A DNA stretch of 43,995 nucleotides from CAZPEV01 sp964585635 (GCA_964585635.1 CAZPEV010000006.1:1-43995); one strand, 5' to 3'. Numbered from the stretch's first letter, positions 26,841-36,252 are shown. Numbers and translations are program-made. The notes: a model not told the origin generated them from the sequence alone.

Positions 26841-29198
26841 ATGGATCCAATCAATCGCAGGACAATGATCTGGAAGCGGCTGCCGTTCCTGGCATTTTGG
26901 ACGGCAGTTGTTTTACTGGTTTTCGGGACGGCCCGGGCGCAGCAGTACCAGATTGTCGACATAAAGGTGACCGGCACTGTGAACGCGTCGGAGCAGACGG
27001 TCAAGAATGTGGCGGCGTTGCGGATCGGGTCGGAATTGACCCCGACCGACCTTCAGGACGCGGTCAAGAATCTCTACGCCAAGGGGCTTTTCAAGGATAT
27101 CAGCATCGACGTTTCCCCGGTCGCAACGGGCGTGATTGTCACGATCGCGGTTTCGGAATACCCCAAGCTGACGGCGATTTCCTATAAGGGGAACAAGAAG
27201 CTCTCCGAGAAGGAGCTGCGCGAATTGCTGCATCTGGCCCCCGGCGGCTATATCTCCGACAACTTGATCATCAGCTCCCGCAGCAAGATTGAAACGGCCT
27301 ACATGAGCAAGGGATATTATCTGGCCGAAGCCCAGCCGAAGCTGATTTATTCGTCCGATTCATCTCAGGCCGAGTTGGTGTTTGCCATCAAGGAGTACGG
27401 CAAGGTCAAGGTCGAGAAGGTGGTGCTGACCGGCGCCGTGCAGTTGAAGGGCGGCGATATTGTCAAGCAGATGTCCAACCGCAAGCACGGCTTTCTGCGG
27501 TCGTCGGATTTCAAGAAGGAGAAGTACCCCGAAGACAAGGACAAGGCGGCCGCTTATTGTCACAAGGAAGGATACATCGACGCCTACGTTATGTCGGACT
27601 CGTTTGCGATCGACACCGCCCGGAACCGGATGACCATTTATATCGCCTTGTATGAGGGGCCGCGGTATTATTTCGGCCCGGTGAGCTTCTCCGGCAACTC
27701 GATTATCGGCAGCGACCGGTTGCATAAGGCGCTGAAATTCCAGCCCGGCCAGATTTTCGACCAGGACCTCTACGACGAATCGCTGGGGGAGCTGTACGCC
27801 GCTTATCAGGAAGACGGCTATTTGCGCTCGCGCATCATGGACGACCGGAAGACGCTGGATTCCACGATTGCGATCACCTACGACGTTACGGAAGGGCTGC
27901 CGTCGCAGGTCAGGCTGATTGACGTCAGCGGCAATACCAAGACCAAGGACAAGGTCATCCGGCGCGAGATGATGATACGGTCGGGACAGACATTTCGCCG
28001 GTCATTGTTGATGCGTTCGCTGCGCGACATCATGCAGCTCAATTTCTTTTCGGACGTCGTCCCGGACGTTCGCGATTTGCCGTCCGGTGACGTTGATCTG
28101 ATCATCAAAGTATCCGAGAAACCGACCGGGCAGGTTTCGGCCGGCGCGGGATATTCGGGGCAGGATAAGCTGGTCGGGACGTTCGGCCTGGGGATTCCCA
28201 ATTTCCGGGGCAACGGGCAAAACGTGAGCCTGAACGTCGACTTCGGGTCGCGCCGCAATTCGATTTCGCTGGGATTTACGGAACCATGGTTCTTCGGTAC
28301 GCCGACCCTGGTCGGGGGCGACATCTACAATTTGAATCGCCGCTGGTACGACGACTTCACCGAGGGCCGTCGCGGCGGTGCGCTGCGGCTGGGTCGCCGC
28401 CTGCGCTGGCCGGACAATTACTTCCGGGCGTCCTGGCGGTACCGGCTGGAGGATGTCCGGTATTTTGATTTCAGCGACGGGTACAAGCTGCAAAACGGCG
28501 AGACGGTGATTTTATCAGACGGCAGCAAGAGATATGTCCCGTACGAAAATTCCCTGCAGGTCTTCGGCGCCGAGTGGTTGAGAACCTCGGCCGTGTCGGC
28601 CACCATTGAGCGGGACAGCCGCGATCTGCCGATATTCGCCACCTCCGGTTCGCGGGTGTCCTATACGGGCGAGTTGGCGGGCGGCTTTTTAGGGGGACGA
28701 TGGAAATATTTTAAACATCTGACGGTGGCCGAGAAGTACATCCCCCTCGGCTGGAATATGGCGTTGGTGGGCCGGGCGCGGTTCGGGTATATCAGCGCCG
28801 CCAATAATGACGCGGTCCCCTACTCGGAACGGTTTTCCCCGGGCGGCGTCGATCCGGACGGCACGGTGCGCGGGTATTCCGACGCCTCGCTGTCGCCGCG
28901 GAGTTCGACCCTGGCTATTTTGGGGGGTATGTCGGAGGCCATCTACAACTTGGAGTTGCAGGCGCCGGTGGTCAAAGGACAGATATATCTTTTGGGCTTT
29001 GTCGACGCCGGCAACGCCTGGATCAGCCGCGAGAATATAAAACCGTTCTCTCATATGTATCGGTCGGCTGGAATTGGCTTCCGCCTGGTGGTTCCCGGCG
29101 TCGGCGTCATTGGGTTTGACTTCGGCTACGCCTTGGACAAGCTGCGCGGCGAGAATCGAGGCTGGCGTCCCCACTTCCAGGTATCTCAAGGCATTTAG
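26841..29198 (+). CDS. bamA: outer-membrane protein assembly factor BamA
   Basis: Central Omp85-family insertase of the outer membrane. 785 aa, with a signal peptide ending near ARA-QQ, five POTRA repeats (about 36-420; for example YQIVDIKVTGTVNASEQTV, and FSGNSIIGSDRLHKALKFQPGQIFD), and a C-terminal 16-strand barrel with the loop-6 motif region DPDGTVRGYSD. It ends in the typical F-rich barrel strand FQVSQGI. An alternative start at Met9 (26865) has AGGA just upstream and also gives a proper signal peptide. Followed by skp-like and lpxD, the classical order. Confidence 0.96.
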   Translation: MDPINRRTMIWKRLPFLAFWTAVVLLVFGTARAQQYQIVDIKVTGTVNASEQTVKNVAALRIGSELTPTDLQDAVKNLYAKGLFKDISIDVSPVATGVIVTIAVSEYPKLTAISYKGNKKLSEKELRELLHLAPGGYISDNLIISSRSKIETAYMSKGYYLAEAQPKLIYSSDSSQAELVFAIKEYGKVKVEKVVLTGAVQLKGGDIVKQMSNRKHGFLRSSDFKKEKYPEDKDKAAAYCHKEGYIDAYVMSDSFAIDTARNRMTIYIALYEGPRYYFGPVSFSGNSIIGSDRLHKALKFQPGQIFDQDLYDESLGELYAAYQEDGYLRSRIMDDRKTLDSTIAITYDVTEGLPSQVRLIDVSGNTKTKDKVIRREMMIRSGQTFRRSLLMRSLRDIMQLNFFSDVVPDVRDLPSGDVDLIIKVSEKPTGQVSAGAGYSGQDKLVGTFGLGIPNFRGNGQNVSLNVDFGSRRNSISLGFTEPWFFGTPTLVGGDIYNLNRRWYDDFTEGRRGGALRLGRRLRWPDNYFRASWRYRLEDVRYFDFSDGYKLQNGETVILSDGSKRYVPYENSLQVFGAEWLRTSAVSATIERDSRDLPIFATSGSRVSYTGELAGGFLGGRWKYFKHLTVAEKYIPLGWNMALVGRARFGYISAANNDAVPYSERFSPGGVDPDGTVRGYSDASLSPRSSTLAILGGMSEAIYNLELQAPVVKGQIYLLGFVDAGNAWISRENIKPFSHMYRSAGIGFRLVVPGVGVIGFDFGYALDKLRGENRGWRPHFQVSQGI

Positions 29199-29238
29199 TT
29201 CGGCACATTAGCATAGAGGTGAATAGAAGGAGTCTCAG

Positions 29239-29757
29239 ATGTTCAAGTTGGCCAAAATCATGGCGATGGCGGCTGGACTGGCGCTGATATACAGCGGCAC
29301 GGTATCGGCCCAGAAGTTCGGTTTTATCGACTCGGAGAAGATTCAGCTCAACTACAAAGAGTGGACCAAGGCACAGGAGCAGTTCAATACGGAGATGAAG
29401 GCCTGGCAGGATCAGGCGGCCCAGATGGAGACGGAACTGAAGACGATGTACGACGAGTATGACAAGCAAAAACTGATTCTGTCGGCCGAGAAGAAGGCCG
29501 AGAAGGAAGCGGCTATCAACGCCAAGGAGCAGGCGCTGCAGGCGTACACGAAAGACGTTTCCGGGCCGGGCGGCCGGGCGGAGAAGCGGATGCAGGAGTT
29601 GAGCAAGCCGCTGTATGAGAAGATCCAGGCGGCCATCGAGAAGCTGGCCATCGCCGAGAACTATGACTTTGTCTTCAATTCGGCCGGGCTGGCCTACGCC
29701 AAGAAAGAGCTGGATGTGACCGACAAGGTCATCGAGATTTTGGAAAGCGGCGAATAG
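29239..29757 (+). CDS. OmpH/Skp family periplasmic chaperone
   Basis: 172 aa. Signal peptide about 1-24 (MAMAAGLALIYSGTVSAQ), then the strand KFGFIDSEKIQL and a long alpha-helical coiled-coil hairpin rich in Lys, Glu and Ala (about 45-145), the tentacles of the Skp trimer. The C-terminal strand YDFVFNSAGLAYAKKELDVTDKVIE completes the body. It holds unfolded outer-membrane proteins for BamA. GGAG lies 8 nt before the ATG. It sits between bamA and lpxD. Confidence 0.93.
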   Translation: MFKLAKIMAMAAGLALIYSGTVSAQKFGFIDSEKIQLNYKEWTKAQEQFNTEMKAWQDQAAQMETELKTMYDEYDKQKLILSAEKKAEKEAAINAKEQALQAYTKDVSGPGGRAEKRMQELSKPLYEKIQAAIEKLAIAENYDFVFNSAGLAYAKKELDVTDKVIEILESGE

Positions 29758-30783
29758 GTGCCCTTTACCGTCAAGGAATTGGCGGCCAGAGTCGGGGCCG
29801 ATTTTCGCGGCGGCGGCGACGTGCTGATTGAATCGGCGGCGCCGATAGACAGCGCCGGCCCAGGACAGATTTCGTTCCTTTCCAATCCCGCGTACAAGAA
29901 GCATCTGGCGACGACCGGGGCCTCGGCCCTGGTCGTCGCGCCGGATATTGCCGTCGATCGCTGCAGCAGTATCATTGCCAAGAATCCGTATTTAGTATTT
30001 TCTCAGATCATCGATCTTCTTTATCCCTTCCCCTATGAGCGGAGCTGGACGGTTCACCCGACGGCGGTGATAGCCGCTTCGGCCGGCCTGGCGGATAAAG
30101 TCGACGTCGGTCCGCACGTCGTGATTGAGGAGGACGTTTCCATCGGCGGTGAATCGGTGATCGAGGCCGGCAGCTTCATCGGGAAGAAGAGCCGGCTCGG
30201 TTCGGGGTGCCATATCGGGCCCAATGTCTCGATCATGCAGGGGACGAAGATCGGCAACAAGGTGACCATTTTTGCCGGCACGGTTATCGGCGCCGACGGC
30301 TTTGGGTTTGCGCCCACCGAACCGGGACAGGAATTCAAAAAGATCAGGCAAGTGGGATGGGTCGAGATCGCCGACAACGTCGAAATCGGCGCCAATGTAA
30401 CGATCGACCGGGGCGCGATCGGTCCGACGGTCATCGAGCGCGGAGTCAAGATCGATAATCTGGTAATGATCGCGCATAATGTCCGCATCGGGGCCAATTC
30501 GATCATCGTCGCGCAGGTCGGCATATCGGGCTCGACCACGCTGGGCAAGTCGGTCATCCTGGCGGGACAGGTGGGCCTGGTCGGACATATTGAAGTCGGG
30601 GATCATGCCATGGTCGGAGCCCAGTCGGGAGTGTCGAAAGGATTGGAAGGGGGCCAGGCCTATTTCGGATCTCCGGCGCGGCCAATCAAGGAAGCGGCGC
30701 GAATCGATGCGGCGCTTCGCTACTTGCCCGATCTGATCAGGCGGGTCACGCAGTTGGAGCGGCGGCTGGACGGCAAGCAGTAA
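29758..30783 (+). CDS. lpxD: UDP-3-O-(3-hydroxyacyl)glucosamine N-acyltransferase
   Basis: Third enzyme of lipid A synthesis; adds the N-linked 3-hydroxyacyl chain. 341 aa with the N-terminal uridine-binding domain (FTVKELAARVGAD ... GQISFLSNP) and a left-handed beta-helix of hexapeptide repeats from about 100. Catalytic His240 is in LVMIAHNVRIG. The GTG start follows directly on the TAG of the skp-like gene, so translation is probably coupled. Its presence shows that the cell makes lipopolysaccharide. Confidence 0.96.
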   Translation: MPFTVKELAARVGADFRGGGDVLIESAAPIDSAGPGQISFLSNPAYKKHLATTGASALVVAPDIAVDRCSSIIAKNPYLVFSQIIDLLYPFPYERSWTVHPTAVIAASAGLADKVDVGPHVVIEEDVSIGGESVIEAGSFIGKKSRLGSGCHIGPNVSIMQGTKIGNKVTIFAGTVIGADGFGFAPTEPGQEFKKIRQVGWVEIADNVEIGANVTIDRGAIGPTVIERGVKIDNLVMIAHNVRIGANSIIVAQVGISGSTTLGKSVILAGQVGLVGHIEVGDHAMVGAQSGVSKGLEGGQAYFGSPARPIKEAARIDAALRYLPDLIRRVTQLERRLDGKQ

Positions 30784-30849
30784 TCATCTCGCACGGCACC
30801 TTTGATCTTCCTCGCAACCATCATCGAGCCCGAAGTCATAGAGGGAATA

Positions 30850-31590
30850 ATGACGGATTTGGTTTCCCCAACGCTTTCGATTGCCTTGGAGACCAATGGG
30901 CGCGGGTATATTGGGTATCTGGTCGCGCTCCCCGGCGCCTTTATTCGCGGACAGACCGCCGACATGGCTCTGGGAAAAACCGCCGCCGAGGTCCTCGCCT
31001 ACTGCCGCTGGCGGGAGGTAACTCCCCCTTCGCCTATTCGATACCGCGTCGTTCAGGAATTTCGCAGTGCGGCGGCGGTGGAAGAGGCGGATTCGACCAT
31101 CCTTCTTGAGGCCGATCGCCGGCCGCTGACAGAGGGGGAATTCGCGGAGCTGTCCGACCTGATGACGCTGTCAGCGACATCATTCGAGTCGCTCTGTCGC
31201 CGTGCTCGCTTCCCGGATTGGGTTGACGCGGCGCGAGTCGGCGCCACTTTTTACGGCCCGCGACCGTCCACGATCGCCGAAATAGGGCGGCATGTCCTGC
31301 AAACTCAATTCTACTATTTGTCTCGATTGCAGCCGGCCGAACCGGTCGTCGCCGGTGAGGTGATGGCTATCCGACGGTTGGCGGTGGATCGCCTGACCCG
31401 ATTATTCCGACGGCAGAACAATGTTTATGCCGTCGATCGCGACGGCGAATCATGGACTTTGAGAAAGGTCCTGCGCCGTTTCGTCTGGCACGACCGCATT
31501 CATGCCAAGGCGATCGTCAAGCTACTGCGCCGGCAGGCCGCAGCCGGTTTGATCGGGGCATATGACGATCCCTTCCGTTTCGGCATCTAG
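30850..31590 (+). CDS. hypothetical protein with HicB-like N-terminus and DinB-like C-terminus
   Basis: 246 aa. Residues about 8-55 resemble a HicB/UPF0150-like alpha-beta fold (GYIGYLVALPGAFIRGQTADMALG). The rest is helical, and its last helix WHDRIHAKAIVKLL resembles the metal-binding histidines of DinB/YfiT four-helix proteins. Start chosen at ATG 30850, with GAGGG just upstream; an earlier in-frame TTG (30802) lacks a site. It follows lpxD by 66 bp. Function unknown; a thiol- or damage-related role is only a guess by analogy with DinB. Confidence 0.65.
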   Translation: MTDLVSPTLSIALETNGRGYIGYLVALPGAFIRGQTADMALGKTAAEVLAYCRWREVTPPSPIRYRVVQEFRSAAAVEEADSTILLEADRRPLTEGEFAELSDLMTLSATSFESLCRRARFPDWVDAARVGATFYGPRPSTIAEIGRHVLQTQFYYLSRLQPAEPVVAGEVMAIRRLAVDRLTRLFRRQNNVYAVDRDGESWTLRKVLRRFVWHDRIHAKAIVKLLRRQAAAGLIGAYDDPFRFGI

Positions 31591-31636
31591 CCCCTCAATA
31601 TATATCGCCGGGGGGCGCCCGCCCGCCCCGGGGGCC

Positions 31637-31664
31637 GGGGGGGGGGGGGGAGGTNNNNNNNNNN
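31637..31664. other. homopolymer G run and assembly gap (10 N)
   Basis: Fourteen G (31637-31650) precede ten Ns (31655-31664). Both sides carry GC-only low-complexity sequence (for example GCCGGGCGCCCCCGG and GGGGGGGGCGCCGGGCG). This looks like a scaffold join with sequencing artefact at the contig ends. Confidence 0.85.
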
Positions 31665-31757
31665 ATAAAATTATTTGCCGGGCGCCCCCGGTGTTTGGGG
31701 GGGGCGCCGGGCGTGGATGTCGTTAGTTGCCGATAGGCAAAAGCCCGCGAAGGTCAA

Positions 31758-32189
31758 TTAAAAGGGGAGGTCATCATCCTCGGCGGCCATGTCGCTGTTC
31801 GGCGGCGCCGGCGGCGGTTCGGTCGCTCCGGCTTCGGCCCCGGCGGCCCCGGCCGCGGTGCGGCCGCCCAGAAGCTGCATGCGCTGGCCGATGATTTCCG
31901 TCACGTACCGTTTAACCCCTTCCTTGTCTTCCCAATTGCGGGTCTGCAGACGCCCCTCGATATAGACGGCACTTCCTTTCCGCAGGTATTCCTTGGCGAC
32001 TTCCGCCTGCCGCTCCCATAGGACGATGCGATGCCAGTCGGTGCGTTCCTGGGGCTGACCGTCTTTGTGTTTCCACTTCTCGGTGGTGGCGATGTTAAAA
32101 GTGGCCACCGCCGATCCCGATGGGGTGTAGCGCAATTCCGGATCGGCGCCCAGATTGCCGATGAGGATAACTTTGTTTACCGAAGCCAT
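31758..32189 (-). CDS. ssb: single-stranded DNA-binding protein
   Basis: 143 aa. The OB-fold opens MASVNKVILIGNLGADPELRY and contains EKWKHKDGQPQERTDWHRIV and GSAVYIEGRLQTRNWED. A short Ala/Gly/Pro linker leads to the acidic tip DDDLPF, which recruits DNA-repair and replication partners. GGAGGG lies a few bases before the ATG, and a near-consensus promoter lies 27 bp upstream. Normal length. Confidence 0.97.
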   Translation of the reverse strand: MASVNKVILIGNLGADPELRYTPSGSAVATFNIATTEKWKHKDGQPQERTDWHRIVLWERQAEVAKEYLRKGSAVYIEGRLQTRNWEDKEGVKRYVTEIIGQRMQLLGGRTAAGAAGAEAGATEPPPAPPNSDMAAEDDDLPF

Positions 32190-32215
32190 ACGTGCCCTCC
32201 ATAATTAGAATGACC

Positions 32216-32244
32216 AATATAGAAGGTGGTCAGGGGCTTGTCAA
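32216..32244 (-). promoter_or_regulatory. sigma-70-type promoter for ssb
   Basis: TTGACA (32244-32239), 17-bp spacer, TATATT (32221-32216) on the minus strand: consensus -35 and near-consensus -10. Confidence 0.8.
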
Positions 32245-32272
32245 CTGTCTCCCGACAAATCGGTGTCACAAA

Positions 32273-32302
32273 TTGATTGCCGGGCAGACTAAAACGTATA
32301 TA
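32273..32302 (+). promoter_or_regulatory. sigma-70-type promoter for nadE
   Basis: TTGATT (32273-32278), 18-bp spacer, TATATA (32297-32302). It is about 25 bp before the nadE start, in the divergent ssb/nadE region. Confidence 0.6.
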
Positions 32303-32326
32303 TTGGCGGAGAATAAAGAGAAAGTT

Positions 32327-33130
32327 ATGAGAAAAATTTCCGATGTCGCCGCGGCGGTGACGCGGCTGGCAAGCTTCATTCGGACATTGACCGAGCAAGC
32401 CGGGTACTCACGCCTCGTAATCGGCCTTTCGGGCGGGGTCGATTCAGCCTTGTCGGCGGCGCTCGGGGCCAGGGCTATCGGCGCAGGAAATATCCTGGGG
32501 CTGATCATGCCCTACCGCCATTCTTCACCGGAATCGGAAGCCGATGCTGTCGACCTCGCCGCTGGATTCGGGATCAGAACCGAGAAGATTGATATTACGC
32601 CGATGATCGACGCCTATTTCGGCACCCGCGCCGTCCCAAGCCTTCGGCGGGGAAACAAAATGGCCCGCGAGAGGATGGCGATTCTGTTTGATATCGCCGC
32701 CCGAGACGAAGCGCTTGTGCTGGGCACATCCAATAAGACCGAAACCTGCCTGGGATACGCCACCTGGTACGGTGACGCCGCCTGTTCACTCAATCCGATC
32801 GGCGGCATGTATAAGCGCGAGATCAGGGAAATGGCCGCCTTGCTGGGCATTCCCCGAAAGATCATCGACAAGAACCCGACCGCCGACCTCTGGCCCGGCC
32901 AGACTGATGAAGAAGAGCTAGGTATAACTTACGAGTTGGCCGACATGATCCTCCATCGGATAGTGGAGGAAGGAGAACGGTCATTGAGTCGTTTAACGGC
33001 CTTGGGCGCCCAGGAGGCGTCTATTCGGATGATCGTGGAACGGATCAATCGTTTCGCCTACAAGCGGGCGCTGCCGGCCACCGATCTGCTCGACGGCGCA
33101 GCGGTGCCGTCGCACGTAGTTTTGGAGTAG
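32327..33130 (+). CDS. nadE: NH3-dependent NAD synthetase
   Basis: Amidates deamido-NAD to NAD with ammonia and ATP. 267 aa with the PP-loop SGGVDS (35-40), then LVLGTSNKTETCLGYATWYGD and the C-terminal ADLWPGQTDEEELG block, all typical. No glutaminase domain is present, so ammonia is used directly or from another protein. Start set at MRKISDVA (32327); further upstream the frame crosses the promoter region. nadA lies elsewhere in this window, so two NAD-pathway genes are here but in separate units. Confidence 0.95.
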   Translation: MRKISDVAAAVTRLASFIRTLTEQAGYSRLVIGLSGGVDSALSAALGARAIGAGNILGLIMPYRHSSPESEADAVDLAAGFGIRTEKIDITPMIDAYFGTRAVPSLRRGNKMARERMAILFDIAARDEALVLGTSNKTETCLGYATWYGDAACSLNPIGGMYKREIREMAALLGIPRKIIDKNPTADLWPGQTDEEELGITYELADMILHRIVEEGERSLSRLTALGAQEASIRMIVERINRFAYKRALPATDLLDGAAVPSHVVLE

Positions 33131-33140
33131 GGCGGGGAAA

Positions 33141-33833
33141 ATGGATCATCCCGGCCGACTATACCTGGTGCCGACGCCGATCGGTAACCTGCAGGACATT
33201 ACGCTACGGGCGCTGGCCATCCTAAAGGAGGTCGATCTGATAGCCTGCGAGGATACCCGCCGGACGGGGCAGTTGTTGACCCATTTTGGACTCGAGAAGA
33301 GGAAGATCAGCTATTTTGAGCATAATGAGTTGGGCCGCGTCCCGCAGATTCTGGCGTTTTTGGAGGAGGGCAAGTCGGTGGCGGTGGTATCGGACGGCGG
33401 TAGTCCGGGGCTGTCCGATCCGGCCTACCGGCTGGTAACGGCCGCGATCGAACGCGGATTGTCGGTTGAGCCGTTGCCGGGACCGACGGCACTGATTCCG
33501 GCCCTGACCGCTTCCGGTTTGGCGACCGACCGCTTCTTCTTTGAAGGATTTCTGCCGGTCAAACCGGGCCGGCGGAAAAGGCGACTGGAAGAGGTGGCGG
33601 GCTATCCCCACACGCTGGTTATCTATGAATCGGTGCATCGGATCACCCGGACGCTGGCCGACATTGCGGCGATATTCGGCGACCGGCCGATCTGTGTTGC
33701 CCGCGAGTTGACCAAGGTCTACGAGGAGTTCCTGCGAGGCCCGGCGACCGAGGTGGCCGGCGCCTTCGACAAGCGCGCGCCCAAAGGAGAATTTGTGATC
33801 ATAATTGCCGGGAAACGCGATGCTGAAGAATAA
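33141..33833 (+). CDS. rsmI: 16S rRNA 2'-O-ribose C1402 methyltransferase
   Basis: SAM-dependent tetrapyrrole-methylase-fold enzyme of 230 aa. The family blocks are LYLVPTPIGNLQDITLRAL at the N-terminus, CEDTRRTGQLL, VSDGGSPGLSDPAYRLV (SAM loop), and PGPTALIPALTASGL. It lies 10 bp after nadE and overlaps the next gene by 14 bp, so nadE-rsmI-PAP2-lgt probably form one operon. Confidence 0.95.
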   Translation: MDHPGRLYLVPTPIGNLQDITLRALAILKEVDLIACEDTRRTGQLLTHFGLEKRKISYFEHNELGRVPQILAFLEEGKSVAVVSDGGSPGLSDPAYRLVTAAIERGLSVEPLPGPTALIPALTASGLATDRFFFEGFLPVKPGRRKRRLEEVAGYPHTLVIYESVHRITRTLADIAAIFGDRPICVARELTKVYEEFLRGPATEVAGAFDKRAPKGEFVIIIAGKRDAEE

Positions 33834-34770
33834 GCCGAATCTATTCGAGCGGTTCTTTGCGCGGATGCTTCCGTTCGATCATCTGACCCTTATTTACAGT
33901 TGGATCATGGTTGTGATCATCGTCAATTTCGCCCGGCCGCTCGACCGCTACGTGGGCATCCTGCTGTTTTATCTCGGCGTCACGCTCCTGATCATCCTGC
34001 TGGTGCAGTTGTTTCGCCCGGAGGGAAATCGGGTGGGGAGCTTTTTCCGCTTGTTGTATCCGATTATGGTCATGACCGCCTTCTACCAAGTCAGCGGGCG
34101 GCTGGTGCACCTGTTCGTACCCGGCTTCTACGATTACCAGATTGCGGTGCTGGAGAAGAGTATTTTCGGGGGCGATCCGTCGCTTTGGCTGGATCGCTTC
34201 TCGGGCACGTTTTTGACAGAACTGCTTTCGGCGTCGTATTTCTCATACTACTTTTTGGTTCCCGGCCTGGCGCTCTACCTGTTTTTTGACCGCCGCGACC
34301 GCGAGTTGAAACGGTTTTTAACCGCCACCTGCGTGACCTTTTTTATCTCTTACCTGGTGTTCATATTTTATCCGGTCGAGGGTCCCCGGCATTACTTCGG
34401 CGCCTTGTACGCGACCAAGCTGGACGGGCCGATCTTTCATCCGCTGGTCGACCTGGTCATCGGCCGGGGCGCCTTCCATGGCGGGGCGATGCCCTCGTCG
34501 CACGTGGCCGAGGCCCTGGTAGTGATGTTGTGCGCCATCCGGTGGTACGGCCGGAAGGCATATTTTCTTGTCGCCGTCGTCGCGGCGCTGGCATTAGGCA
34601 CCATCTACGGACGATTTCATTATGTCACGGACGTCGTGATCGGGGTGGTGATCGGCGCGACGGCATACTGGCTGGTGTTGGCCTTCTATCCGCTGACCGC
34701 CGGCAGCGACCGTCAGCCCGATATTACGGATGAGGAGATTGCGCGGGAATATGTATCCGACAATATTTGA
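33820..34770 (+). CDS. PAP2 superfamily membrane phosphatase
   Basis: 316-aa multi-pass membrane protein. The catalytic acid-phosphatase motifs are PVEGPRHYFG (motif 1 region), AMPSSHVAEALV (PSSH instead of PSGH) and GRFHYVTDVVIG (G-R-x3-H-x3-D pattern with the nucleophile His). It resembles the inositol-phosphotransferase/sphingomyelin-synthase-like branch more than UppP. Likely dephosphorylates a lipid phosphate or transfers a head group at the membrane; the substrate is unknown. ATG chosen with GGGA 6 nt upstream. It overlaps both rsmI and lgt. Confidence 0.86.
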   Translation: MLKNKPNLFERFFARMLPFDHLTLIYSWIMVVIIVNFARPLDRYVGILLFYLGVTLLIILLVQLFRPEGNRVGSFFRLLYPIMVMTAFYQVSGRLVHLFVPGFYDYQIAVLEKSIFGGDPSLWLDRFSGTFLTELLSASYFSYYFLVPGLALYLFFDRRDRELKRFLTATCVTFFISYLVFIFYPVEGPRHYFGALYATKLDGPIFHPLVDLVIGRGAFHGGAMPSSHVAEALVVMLCAIRWYGRKAYFLVAVVAALALGTIYGRFHYVTDVVIGVVIGATAYWLVLAFYPLTAGSDRQPDITDEEIAREYVSDNI

Positions 34771-35560
34771 AATCGGCCCGGTCGGCATCCGCAGCTACGG
34801 CCTGATGCTGGCCCTTTCTTTTTTTGCCGGGGTGTGGTATATCTATCGCCGCTCCCGGTCTGAGCGCCTGCCGTTCGACCAGATGCTCAACGTCGCCTAT
34901 GTGCTGATTTTCGGCGGCCTGATCGGGGCGCGGCTGTCGTTCGCGTTTATGCATTGGGCCGAGTACGTCCACAATCCTCTGGCGATAATCAATCCTTTCG
35001 ACGGCGAGCAGTTCGGATTCTCCGGATTAAATCTCTACGGCGGGGTCGTCACGGCCGTCGCCGCCGCCTGGGTTTATGTGCGTTGGAAGAAGTTGCCGCT
35101 CCTGGCAGTATTCGATCTTTTTGCGCCGACCCTCGGATTAGGCCTGGGTATTGCGCGGATCGGCTGCTTTCTCAAGGGATGCTGCTTCGGCACGCCGACC
35201 ACGCTGCCCTGGGGCATAACCTTCCCCGAAGGATCGCTTCCGTGGTACGTCTACGGCAGCCAGCCCCTTCATCCGGCGCAGTTGTATTCGTCGGCTTATG
35301 GAATAATTCTGTTTCTTATCCTTCATCAGTTGTTGAAGCGGAAGCAGTTCGACGGACAGGTGGCGGCGGTGCTGTTCATGGTCGAGGCAGTGTTCCGGCA
35401 CCTAATCGAGTACGTTCGCTATTATGAAACGGAGATGAAGTTTACGCTGCTGGGGATGCACCCGACCTACAATCAGGCGATTTCAGTGCTGCTGTTTGCG
35501 ACGGGGGTGGTGATGTATCTTCGGGCTTCGCGCACGCTGTATCGGCAAAAGGCTTCCTAA
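34751..35560 (+). CDS. lgt: prolipoprotein diacylglyceryl transferase
   Basis: Attaches diacylglycerol to the lipobox cysteine of prolipoproteins. 269 aa, with about seven membrane segments. Family blocks: GIRSYGLMLALSF at the N-terminus, LNLYGGVV, and ARIGCFLKGCCFG (the Lgt signature, usually GRxGNFxNxE or GRIGCFxxGCC), then HPAQLYSS. The start lies within the end of the PAP2 gene (20-bp overlap). The stop codon overlaps that of convergent lipB by two bases. A candidate substrate (the CAP lipoprotein) is in this window. Confidence 0.94.
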   Translation: MYPTIFEIGPVGIRSYGLMLALSFFAGVWYIYRRSRSERLPFDQMLNVAYVLIFGGLIGARLSFAFMHWAEYVHNPLAIINPFDGEQFGFSGLNLYGGVVTAVAAAWVYVRWKKLPLLAVFDLFAPTLGLGLGIARIGCFLKGCCFGTPTTLPWGITFPEGSLPWYVYGSQPLHPAQLYSSAYGIILFLILHQLLKRKQFDGQVAAVLFMVEAVFRHLIEYVRYYETEMKFTLLGMHPTYNQAISVLLFATGVVMYLRASRTLYRQKAS

Positions 35561-36252
35561 AGCGACTGGGTTGATTCCTCCAACTGCACCAGTTCGCCCA
35601 ATTCATCCAGACTGATATCCTGGAACAAGGTGTCGAAGATGGCGCCATAGGCCTCCGCCAGGCGCTCGGCGAACTCCATCAGGGGAACGTCGCGGCCGGT
35701 TTCCTGCTTAAGGCTGATCATCAACTCCGGTTTCAGGCCGCAGGGGTTGATCTTCCCGAATTTCTTCAGGTTGGTGGTCAGGTTGATCGCCGCGCCATGA
35801 TACGAAATCCACTGGGTCACGGCCACGCCGATGGAGGCCAGCTTGCGCCCCTCGATCCAGACGCCGGTGTGCTCCGGGTCGCGGCGGCAGGCCAGGCCGT
35901 ATTCGGCGCAGGCCCGGATGATTCCCTCCTCGAGGTTACGGATAAAGCCGCGCAGGTCTTTGCCCCGGCGGCCGATATCGAAAATCGGATACATCACCAG
36001 TTGCCCGGGGCCATGGTAGGTTACCCCGCCGCCGCGGGTGACGCGATGGTATTCGAGACCGGCCAGATCCTTCGGGTTGACCTCGCCGCAATCCCGGCCC
36101 AGGGTGAAGACGTCGGGATGCTCAAAAGAAAAAAGGGTATCGCGGATACTGCCGCTGTAGCGGTAGCGAACCATCCGCTTTTGCCATTCGAGGGCGGCCT
36201 GGTAGGGGCGGCTCCCCAGGAAGGTCTTCCAACCGTAATACCGGGGCGGCAT
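35557..36252 (-). CDS. lipB: octanoyl-[acyl-carrier-protein]:protein N-octanoyltransferase
   Basis: Transfers octanoyl from ACP to lipoyl domains, the first step of lipoate synthesis. 231 aa, with the RGGGVTYHGPGQL block (73-85), Lys137 in RKLASIGVA and the catalytic Cys171 in INPCGLKPE. Its start overlaps the stop of the E2 gene by 1 bp (TGATG), tying lipoyl attachment to its likely client. lipA is not in the window. Confidence 0.95.
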   Translation of the reverse strand: MPPRYYGWKTFLGSRPYQAALEWQKRMVRYRYSGSIRDTLFSFEHPDVFTLGRDCGEVNPKDLAGLEYHRVTRGGGVTYHGPGQLVMYPIFDIGRRGKDLRGFIRNLEEGIIRACAEYGLACRRDPEHTGVWIEGRKLASIGVAVTQWISYHGAAINLTTNLKKFGKINPCGLKPELMISLKQETGRDVPLMEFAERLAEAYGAIFDTLFQDISLDELGELVQLEESTQSL

